Shown: positions 1-4,830 of the stretch, one piece after another
Layout of the letters: each line of letters opens with the position of its first letter
Numbering within the stretch: position 1 is the first letter of the stretch
Source of the DNA: Bacteroidales bacterium
GTDB lineage: Bacteria; Bacteroidota; Bacteroidia; Bacteroidales; P3
Length of the DNA: 5,144 bases
NCBI GenBank assembly: GCA_021443125.1
Contig: JABUUQ010000004.1
Span: 223,459-228,602, forward strand
Reading direction: 5' to 3'
Position numbers and translations under genes: made by a program
The notes under the pieces: generated by a model
The model's input: only the letters and a program-made list of their open reading frames with translations
Told to the model about the DNA's origin: nothing
Databases searched by the model: none

Positions 1-120
1 AAAAAAACTAAAGGTTTGTATTTTGCAGGCGAGGTGATGGATTTGGATGCCGACACAGGAGGATACAATCTTCAAATAGCATTTTCCACAGCTGTACTTG
101 CAGCACAGAGTATCAAATAA
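1..120 (+). CDS. C-terminal end of a HI0933/BaiN-type NAD(P)/FAD-dependent flavoprotein (partial, 5' end outside window)
   Basis: Frame 1 is open from the first base to a TAA at 118-120 and gives 39 residues. The segment GLYFAGEVMDLDADTGGYNL (residues 5-24 of the fragment) is the C-terminal FAD-contacting signature of the HI0933/BaiN family (YhiN-like). In this family a 'GLYFAGE.lDvdg.tGGYNLQ' block is followed by a short helix, here QIAFSTAVLAAQSIK, and then the protein ends. Members are soluble cytoplasmic flavoproteins of about 400 residues, mostly of unknown substrate, so only about a tenth of the protein is visible. The next gene starts 10 bp after the stop on the same strand, so they are probably co-transcribed. 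It is not the same family as the flavoprotein at the right edge, whose C-terminus would look different. Family call is confident; substrate unknown. Confidence 0.88.
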   Translation, partial: KKTKGLYFAGEVMDLDADTGGYNLQIAFSTAVLAAQSIK

Positions 121-130
121 TCCAAAAACT

Positions 131-1333
131 ATGTTCAAGAAAATAGTAAATACTTTCTTCACTAAAGTTTTTACAGCTGTAAGCAGTTTTGCTGTACTTG
201 TATTGGTTTCTCATATCTTGGGAACCGAAGGCAAAGGAGAGCAGGCAATCATAGCTTTTAATATCTCCATACTAACACTTTTTTTTACTTTTCTTGGTAA
301 TTCCTGCCTTATCTATCTCACACCTCGCAAAGATTTTACGCTTTTGTTTATTCCGTCTTTGTTATGGATGCTTTTGCTTTCTGCCGTCTTTGCCTTGCTT
401 GCTTGTTTTGTGCCCTACTTCAATGGACAATATATTTGGATAACTCTGATTATTGCCTTGATAGCCTCACTAAGCGAATTCAATTATTTTGTGCTTATGG
501 GCAAGGAGAAAGTTTTTGAAGCCAATAATGTAAAACTCATCTATACTGTTGTTTCACTTGTTATTGTTGGTATTCTTGCACTTACCAAACGATTCAATGG
601 CATAGAAGACTATATTTTTGCACTATTCATAGCTTATTGCCTTAGCTTGTTTTACGGAATCTTCGTTTTAAGAAAAGATTTCAAAGGAATATATTTTCCA
701 AACAAAGGAATAATTTTTCAAAACGCCAAAACAATTTTTTCTCTTGGTGGTTTGAAACAATCTGGCACTATAGCACAAAATCTTAATTACAGACTTTCGT
801 TTTATATTTTGGCTTATTTTTGGGGAAAAGACTTGGTGGGCATATATTCCAACGCTTGCTCAATAAGTGAGGCGATAATGATGTTTGGGACCTCCTTGGC
901 ACTTGTTCAATACTCCGATTTAAGCAATAATAACTCTGCTTTCAGAGCAAAACAACTAACAATCAAACTGACCAAACTTAATGCTGTTTTTACCTTTGTG
1001 GCGATGCTTGTAATATGTTTCCTGCCTGAAAGTTTTTGGGTATTTGTTTTTGGAGAGGGATTTGGAGAGATTGCATGGGTTGTTAAATTGCTTGCCGTTG
1101 GAGTTACGCTTTTGAGTTGTAGTTCCAACTTCACACAGTATTTTGCTTCATTTGGCAATTTTTCAATATCGGCTTTTGCATCATTTTTCGGACTTGCAGT
1201 AACTCTTTTGCTGTCTTTGTTGCTTATACCTTCGTTTGGTTTATCGGGTGCAGCAATATCTGCAAGTGCTTCTTACATAGCAACATTTAGTTTAGAACTT
1301 ATATATTTTATAAAATGGACAAGAAAAAAATAA
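131..1333 (+). CDS. Wzx-like polysaccharide/oligosaccharide flippase (MOP superfamily), 400 aa
   Basis: This is a very hydrophobic protein with about 12 predicted membrane helices, for example residues 15-31, 38-60, 71-97, 101-122, 136-151, 160-180, 222-240, 284-308, 314-333, 344-367 and 371-394. The N-terminal pattern LVSHILGTEGKGEQA (24-39) and the C-terminal LIPSFGLSGAAISASASY (365-382) match the oligosaccharide flippase/Wzx families, which move lipid-linked glycans from the inner to the outer leaflet of the inner membrane. The length is near the family norm. I chose the ATG at 131: the same frame opens at a TTG at 98, but that start would lie inside the upstream flavoprotein gene and add an 11-residue polar tail. 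No glycosyltransferases or other glycan genes are in view, so the substrate is unknown. The 3' end overlaps the next gene by 19 bp, which suggests translational coupling. Confidence 0.83.
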   Translation: MFKKIVNTFFTKVFTAVSSFAVLVLVSHILGTEGKGEQAIIAFNISILTLFFTFLGNSCLIYLTPRKDFTLLFIPSLLWMLLLSAVFALLACFVPYFNGQYIWITLIIALIASLSEFNYFVLMGKEKVFEANNVKLIYTVVSLVIVGILALTKRFNGIEDYIFALFIAYCLSLFYGIFVLRKDFKGIYFPNKGIIFQNAKTIFSLGGLKQSGTIAQNLNYRLSFYILAYFWGKDLVGIYSNACSISEAIMMFGTSLALVQYSDLSNNNSAFRAKQLTIKLTKLNAVFTFVAMLVICFLPESFWVFVFGEGFGEIAWVVKLLAVGVTLLSCSSNFTQYFASFGNFSISAFASFFGLAVTLLLSLLLIPSFGLSGAAISASASYIATFSLELIYFIKWTRKK

Positions 1334-2565
1334 TACTTATTTTTGTGATATCAATCTTTGTGTCTAAGGCTTTTTCTCAAGCTTCATATTCCTATCAACC
1401 CCTGACGACACAAGAGCAATTTGAAATCAACAATACATTACAAAGGAATGCAGTGAATAATTTCCTGATTAACAATGCTATAACGTTGGGTCCCGTAAGT
1501 CTTACCAATATATCAAACATGGTAAGTTACAATCCTATTGAGGGAACAAGGTTGCGTGCATCTGTGGCAACAAACAACAACTTTTCAAAGAGGTTGGGAT
1601 TGTATGGAATGATAGCTTATGGAACTACAGATAACAAATTCAAATATTCTTTGGGTGCTGCATATAATTTTGCCAAGAAAGCAACTGGTATTTACTCCTA
1701 TCCAACATCTACTCTTGCAATAGAATACTCACATAATACCTTTATGCCAACCTATTCCAACTACGATGTGGCATATTTCTCTTTCAGCTCTTGGGATAGG
1801 TTCTATTTTGCACGCAAAGATGAGGTTAATGTGAATTTCACCCAAGATATACAAAAAACAATGACCATAAAACCTTTCGTTTCCTACAATAACATATATT
1901 CTTATATGCTTTACGAAAACGATAGGGCGGAAGAATTGCTTGCACCCGACAAAAGCATAAAAGATTACGCTGCTGGTATTCAACTAAGTTTTGTTCCAAT
2001 GTCTGTGATTAAGAACAACGCACTCAATATCATAAATTCGCGTTTCTATTCCTTCAATACAGGCATAAATATCTCCTATTCATACAACTACCAAGAATAT
2101 ATAGCCAGCAATTATTATCATCGACTTGCTCTTAATGCACAACATAGATTCTTGTTCAAGCCTATGGCTTTGGATTTGCAGGTTTCAGCAGGCAAAATCT
2201 TTGGAGAAAGTTACGAATATATGTATTTCTCCCCTAATTACAGGCTAAGCAATGTGTCAAATATGTTTGGATTCAATCTTTACTCGCCTTCTGAGATGAG
2301 ATTTAGGGAATTTGTTCAACTTTTTGCACAATACAATTTCGGAGGCATACTATTGGACTACATTCCTTTTGTAAAAGCGTTCCGTCCTAACGAATTCGTA
2401 AATGTAAAAGCGTTATTTACAGCAGATTATACTCCTTATTGCGAAGCAGGCCTTGGTTTTGACCATATTTTTGGCTTTATTGGTGTGGAACTTATCAAAC
2501 GCTTTTCAAAGGAAAATCCTTTTGATATGCCGGAGTGGGCAGTAAAAATAAGATGTACTTTATAA
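1315..2565 (+). CDS. Exported outer-membrane beta-barrel protein resembling the C-terminal barrel of DUF5686 proteins, 416 aa
   Basis: A signal peptide is clear: MDKKK, a hydrophobic core to about residue 17, and a probable cleavage after AFS near residue 21. The rest is rich in alternating aromatic/polar strands and Asn/Tyr, as in outer-membrane barrels. Two blocks recall the barrel of DUF5686 (CarboxypepD_reg-like) proteins. One is NPIEGTRL...NNNFSKRLGLYGMIAYGTTDNKFKYSLGA at about 73-114. The other is the end block RPNEFVNVKALFTADYTPYCEAGLGFDHIFGFIGVELIKR at about 357-396, preceded by FGGILLDYIPFVK (342-354). Full DUF5686 proteins are usually around 800 residues with an N-terminal carboxypeptidase-regulatory-like domain; that domain and the middle region are absent here. 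The start lies 19 bp inside the flippase gene and is fixed by the signal peptide. Function unknown; the pairing with a flippase hints at a surface-glycan or envelope role, which is inference. The family link is from memory of conserved blocks. Confidence 0.75.
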   Translation: MDKKKIILIFVISIFVSKAFSQASYSYQPLTTQEQFEINNTLQRNAVNNFLINNAITLGPVSLTNISNMVSYNPIEGTRLRASVATNNNFSKRLGLYGMIAYGTTDNKFKYSLGAAYNFAKKATGIYSYPTSTLAIEYSHNTFMPTYSNYDVAYFSFSSWDRFYFARKDEVNVNFTQDIQKTMTIKPFVSYNNIYSYMLYENDRAEELLAPDKSIKDYAAGIQLSFVPMSVIKNNALNIINSRFYSFNTGINISYSYNYQEYIASNYYHRLALNAQHRFLFKPMALDLQVSAGKIFGESYEYMYFSPNYRLSNVSNMFGFNLYSPSEMRFREFVQLFAQYNFGGILLDYIPFVKAFRPNEFVNVKALFTADYTPYCEAGLGFDHIFGFIGVELIKRFSKENPFDMPEWAVKIRCTL

Positions 2566-2581
2566 TATTTTTAGATATTTA

Positions 2582-2614
2582 TTGTTCGTAGGTAAATAAA
2601 AAGCATTACCTTTG
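2582..2614 (+). promoter_or_regulatory. Probable Bacteroidota-type promoter for the RluB gene
   Basis: TACCTTTG at 2607-2614 is an exact match to the Bacteroidota -7 consensus TAnnTTTG. A -33-like TTG lies at 2582-2584 (spacer 22), or TTCG at 2585-2588 (spacer 18). This predicts transcription starting near 2619-2621 and a leader of about 25 nt before the ATG at 2646. The position, directly between two genes and just upstream of a housekeeping gene, supports it. The -33 element is imperfect. Confidence 0.65.
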
Positions 2615-2645
2615 CAAACCAAAAATCTATATACATAATTACACA

Positions 2646-3824
2646 ATGAGAAACAATGAAAGTTCCCATAATTGGGACAGACAAAGCAGGGATGAGAATC
2701 CACGCAGAGGTTCACAAAACCGCAGACCAAGTCGTGATGACAACAGGCAAGAGCGTTCAAACAACAGACCATTCAATCGCACAGAAAGAAGAGAAAAACC
2801 TTTCAATCGTGAGGAAAGAGGTGAGAGAACCTTTTCTCGTGGCGACAGAAGACCAGAAAGACAAGAACGCAGTTTTAATAGAAATGATCGTGGCTTCAAC
2901 AGAAACGAAAACAGAGGCGAAAGACCTTTCAATCGTGAAAGAAGAAGCAACAGAAACTTTAATCGCGAAGACAACAACTTCCAAAGAAACGAATATAGAG
3001 CCGAAGGCGAAAGACAACGCCGTCCAAGAATAAGAAAAGGCTTTGATGATTTTCAACCAAGAGAACAAAAGAAGAAAAACTTCTCAGCACCAAAACCTGA
3101 AAACGAAGGCAAAACCCGTCTAAACAAATTTATTGCCAATGCTGGTATTTGTTCAAGAAGAGAAGCTGATGTTTTGATTTCCACAGGTGTTATTACAGTC
3201 AATGGCGAAGTAATAACAGAAATGGGATACAAGGTTGTTCCAGGAGATGTTGTGAAATACAATGGCAGAGAACTTAAGGACGAAAAGAAAGTCTATATTC
3301 TATTGAACAAACCTAAGGGTTACATAACAACTGCCGACGATCCTCAACAAAGAAACACTGTTATGGAACTTATAGAAGATGCTTGCAGTGAAAGAATCTA
3401 CCCTGTAGGTCGTTTGGATAGAAATACAACAGGTCTTCTTCTTTTCACCAACGACGGAGAACTTACAAAAAAACTTACACACCCAAGTTTCGGAGCACAA
3501 AAAGTCTATAATGTAGAACTGGATCACACTGTATCACGCAGGGATTTGGATACTCTTTTGGATGGTGTCGAACTTGAGGACGGACTTCAAAAAGTTGATA
3601 ATATAGACTATAGCATGAACGAACCTATAGACAGAAGAAAAGTTGGCGTATCTATTCACTCTGGCAAAAACAGAATAGTTAGGCGTTTGTTCGAAAGTTT
3701 GGGTTATGAGGTAGTCAAATTGGACAGAGTCTATTTTGCTGGTCTTACAAAGAAAAACCTTCTTAGAGGACAATATCGCTTCCTTACAGAAAAAGAGATT
3801 GCATTCTTGAAAATGGACAAATAA
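2646..3824 (+). CDS. rluB: RluB/RsuA-family 23S rRNA pseudouridine synthase with long Arg/Asn-rich N-terminal extension, 392 aa
   Basis: The enzyme isomerises a uridine in 23S rRNA to pseudouridine (U2605 for E. coli RluB). An S4 RNA-binding domain spans about 157-204 (TRLNKFIANAGICSRREAD...). The catalytic domain follows at about 216-385, with KPKGYITT (222-229) and the family motif GRLDRNTTGLLLFTNDG (255-271), whose Asp258 is the expected catalytic residue. The conserved block SGKNRIVRRLFESLGYEVVKLDRV is at 339-362. Nothing essential is missing. Residues 1-156 are an extra, highly charged, probably disordered segment with Phe-Asn-Arg-type repeats and almost no aliphatic residues. The ATG at 2646 is the only upstream ATG in frame and sits about 25 nt after a predicted transcription start. 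The next in-frame ATG falls inside the S4 domain. The gene appears to be its own transcription unit, ending at the palindrome downstream. RsuA/RluE/RluF assignment is possible but RluB is the usual Bacteroidota form. Confidence 0.93.
   Translation: MRNNESSHNWDRQSRDENPRRGSQNRRPSRDDNRQERSNNRPFNRTERREKPFNREERGERTFSRGDRRPERQERSFNRNDRGFNRNENRGERPFNRERRSNRNFNREDNNFQRNEYRAEGERQRRPRIRKGFDDFQPREQKKKNFSAPKPENEGKTRLNKFIANAGICSRREADVLISTGVITVNGEVITEMGYKVVPGDVVKYNGRELKDEKKVYILLNKPKGYITTADDPQQRNTVMELIEDACSERIYPVGRLDRNTTGLLLFTNDGELTKKLTHPSFGAQKVYNVELDHTVSRRDLDTLLDGVELEDGLQKVDNIDYSMNEPIDRRKVGVSIHSGKNRIVRRLFESLGYEVVKLDRVYFAGLTKKNLLRGQYRFLTEKEIAFLKMDK
2763..2993 (+). repeat. Degenerate FNR-type repeat region within the rluB N-terminal extension
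   Basis: The protein carries eight spaced copies of a (P/T/S/G/N)F(N/S/Q)R motif, with Phe at residues 43, 53, 63, 77, 84, 95, 105 and 112. They are separated by 7-14 residues and followed by acidic/basic runs such as EERGER or NDRG. At DNA level, variants of 'ttcaatcg' and 'tttaatcg' followed by purine-rich AGA/GAA codons recur. The composition (Arg, Asn, Glu, Phe; no Leu, Val or Cys) resembles RGG/FNR-rich disordered RNA-binding tails, but binding is inference. The purine-rich DNA also opens long spurious reading frames in other frames. Confidence 0.8.
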
Positions 3825-3835
3825 TTCCTTTTTCT

Positions 3836-3898
3836 AAAAGCAAGTTTCAATAAATTAAAACGGCGTTTCAAAAAATTAAAAGCAAGAAATAATTTTTT
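3836..3898. repeat. 21-bp-period imperfect tandem repeat (about 2.4 units)
   Basis: Starting 12 bp after the rluB stop, units begin at 3836, 3857 and 3878. Units 1 and 2 share 16 of 21 bases, including GTTTCAA and AAATT cores. Unit 3 repeats the first nine bases of unit 1 exactly (AAAAGCAAG at 3836-3844 and 3878-3886) and then diverges. The second unit is also the left arm of the palindrome at 3856-3912. The purpose is unknown. Confidence 0.6.
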
Positions 3899-3912
3899 GA
3901 AACGCCGTTTTA
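3856..3912. terminator. Long perfect palindrome after rluB, probable (bidirectional-looking) intrinsic terminator
   Basis: The arms 3856-3878 and 3890-3912 are perfect 23-bp inverted complements around an 11-base loop at 3879-3889. The core is CGGCGTTTC on the left and GAAACGCCG on the right. The GC core is flanked by AAAA on the left and TTTT on the right, so transcripts from either strand would form a stem ending in a short U-tract. It lies 31 bp after the rluB stop, where a terminator is expected. The U-tract (CGTTTTATT) is short, and a perfect 23-bp stem is longer than most intrinsic terminators. A protein-binding palindrome or a relic of a small repeat element remains possible. Confidence 0.6.
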
Positions 3913-3927
3913 TTAAAATAAAATTCC

Positions 3928-3935
3928 TATCTTTG
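3928..3935 (+). promoter_or_regulatory. Candidate Bacteroidota -7 promoter element in the rluB-porT gap
   Basis: TATCTTTG at 3928-3935 fits TAnnTTTG exactly and lies 16 bp beyond the palindrome. No good -33 TTTG is found at the usual distance; the T-rich end of the palindrome (3908-3911) is the nearest candidate. A start near 3940-3942 would give either a short RNA ending at the terminator at 4027-4060 or a leader for porT. Confidence 0.4.
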
Positions 3936-3971
3936 CCCATATAAGTTGATACACTATAAAAATAATAGATT

Positions 3972-4019
3972 GTGAAGAAAAGAAGATACCAACAAATGAA
4001 AATTAATTTTTTTAGTTAA
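3972..4019 (+). CDS. Possible 15-codon basic leader peptide ORF (speculative)
   Basis: A GTG at 3972 opens a reading frame of MKKRRYQQMKINFFS ending at TAA 4017-4019; an internal ATG at 3996 would give MKINFFS. An in-frame TAG at 3966-3968 closes the frame upstream. It sits inside the putative small transcript and stops 7 nt before the terminator hairpin begins, the geometry of a leader peptide. The sequence has no run of one amino acid that would identify a classical attenuator, and a frame this short in AT-rich DNA is easily chance. Confidence 0.15.
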   Translation: MKKRRYQQMKINFFS

Positions 4020-4024
4020 ATGGT

Positions 4025-4060
4025 AGGACTATGGCAAAGATTTTGCCATAGTCTTTTTAT
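4025..4060 (+). terminator. Intrinsic terminator between rluB and porT
   Basis: GACTATGGCAAA at 4027-4038 and TTTGCCATAGTC at 4042-4053 form a perfect 12-bp stem with a 3-base loop (GAT). A T-tract (TTTTTATT) follows immediately from 4054. The stem can be extended by a G-U and an A-U pair at its base (4025-4026 with 4054-4055). It lies 200 bp after rluB, beyond the palindrome, and 68 bp before porT. It therefore ends either rluB read-through or a short RNA made within the gap. Confidence 0.88.
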
Positions 4061-4127
4061 TCATCTTTTTTGATAAAATAAAAACGTAAAAAATCAGTTA
4101 AACTATATTATACAAGCACTTAAATCA
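4061..4127 (+). promoter_or_regulatory. Presumed porT promoter/leader region; no clear motif
   Basis: Because a strong terminator ends at about 4060, porT should have its own promoter in these 67 bp unless the terminator is an attenuator. A TTTG is present at 4069-4072, but no TAnnTTTG follows at a proper distance. The closest AT-rich candidate, TATATTAT at 4104-4111, is 31 bp away and mismatched. The ATG is preceded by an A-rich stretch and no Shine-Dalgarno. Confidence 0.25.
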
Positions 4128-4829
4128 ATGAAAAAAACTTTTATATTACTATTAGGACTGATTGTTTGCATAAGGGTTTCATCGCAAAACGCACCTCCAA
4201 ATATGCCTTATTTCGATGACAAACCTTTTCATTTTGGTATAGTTTTGGGTTTGAGTTCTTTGTCAACCAATGTGGCGGGAACAACAGATTTGCCTTTGTA
4301 TGACTCTATTTATAGCTACACTTCAATAAGAAATTCTGGCGTTCAAATAGGTGTTATATCTGATTTGAAACTTTTGTCTTGGGTTCATTTGAGGTTGATT
4401 CCTACTTTGGTATTGACAGACAGAACAATAGAGTATGAAGTTCTAAGGCATGGACAAATAAAAACTATAAGGACACCTTTGGAGGTTATTTATTTGGAAG
4501 CACCTTTGGAATTGAAAGTGATGGCTAAGCGTTACGGGAATTTTCGCCCTTATCTGATTGGTGGGGCAAAGTATTCCTACGATATAGGCTCAATAAAAAG
4601 AAAAAAACTTTCGCCAGACGAGTATCTTATGAAACTGGAGCAGAATGAGTTGTTTTATACACTTGGCGTTGGTTTCGATTTCTATCTGCCTATGTGCAAG
4701 ATAGGTTTGGAATTAAAGAGTTCCTTTGGTTTGAATGATATTCTCGACCATAGTTTCCAAAATGCCTATACAGACTGCATAGATAAGATGAAGTCGCAGT
4801 TGTTTTATGTAAATCTAACATTTGAATAG
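4128..4829 (+). CDS. porT: PorT/SprT-like outer-membrane beta-barrel protein, type IX secretion system, 233 aa
   Basis: A signal peptide is evident (MKK, hydrophobic core, cleavage near VSSQ at about residue 20). The segment NMPYFDDKPFHFGIVLGLSS (25-44) is the characteristic start of PorT/SprT proteins, as is the length (about 230-245 residues). Further family-like blocks are LEVIYLEAPLELKVMAKRYGNFRPYLIGGAKYSYD (118-152) and YTLGVGFDFYLPMCKIGLELKSSFGLNDIL (177-206). PorT in Porphyromonas gingivalis and SprT in Flavobacterium are membrane proteins needed for secretion by the type IX system; the exact biochemical role is not settled. The alternating strands and C-terminal FYVNLTFE, ending on an aromatic/acidic pair, suit a small barrel. 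The next gene begins 1 bp after the stop, so they are probably one operon. A generic porin-family barrel is the alternative, but the N-terminal block favours PorT. Confidence 0.85.
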   Translation: MKKTFILLLGLIVCIRVSSQNAPPNMPYFDDKPFHFGIVLGLSSLSTNVAGTTDLPLYDSIYSYTSIRNSGVQIGVISDLKLLSWVHLRLIPTLVLTDRTIEYEVLRHGQIKTIRTPLEVIYLEAPLELKVMAKRYGNFRPYLIGGAKYSYDIGSIKRKKLSPDEYLMKLEQNELFYTLGVGFDFYLPMCKIGLELKSSFGLNDILDHSFQNAYTDCIDKMKSQLFYVNLTFE

Positions 4830-4830
4830 T

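Larger units (their letters stand above)
3940..4060 (+). ncRNA. Candidate small RNA or attenuated leader, about 120 nt
   Basis: This interval is bounded by the -7 element at 3928-3935 and a strong intrinsic terminator at 4027-4060, with no recognisable gene between them. That arrangement is what an independent small RNA gene, or a leader with premature termination ahead of porT, would look like. I do not recognise it as 6S, tmRNA, SRP RNA, RNase P RNA or a known riboswitch. The 5' boundary is a prediction from the promoter motif only. The first 85 nt are AU-rich and show no strong structure by eye. Confidence 0.35.

Noticed and set aside
98..130. TTG start at 98 for the flippase
   Set aside because: It lies inside the last codons of the upstream flavoprotein and adds a polar 11-residue leader not expected for the family. 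The ATG at 131 follows the upstream stop by 10 bp.
2566..2582. AT-rich inverted pattern (ATATTTTTAGATATT) after the barrel gene as a terminator
   Set aside because: Only a few A-T pairs, no GC stem and no proper T-tract after it; too weak to call.
2656..3033. Overlapping + strand 125-codon frame inside rluB
   Set aside because: It is produced by the purine-rich repeat coding for the Arg/Asn/Glu extension; it has no recognisable domain and lies wholly inside a well-supported gene.
2639..3068. Minus-strand frames of 112 and 103 codons opposite the rluB extension
   Set aside because: They are Leu/Ser/Arg- or Ser/Phe/Val-rich translations of the complement of the same low-complexity DNA, and one runs antisense through the rluB promoter region. 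No independent start signals.
3836..3912. Possible CRISPR array (GTTTC/GAAAC-bearing repeats)
   Set aside because: The units are contiguous at 21 bp with no spacers, only two are alike, and the inverted arm is explained by a single hairpin.
3932..3941. TTTGCCCATA resembling the right arm of the downstream terminator, as an antiterminator partner
   Set aside because: It overlaps the predicted -7 element, so it would not be in a transcript started there, and it carries an extra C that interrupts the pairing. It could matter only for read-through RNA from rluB.
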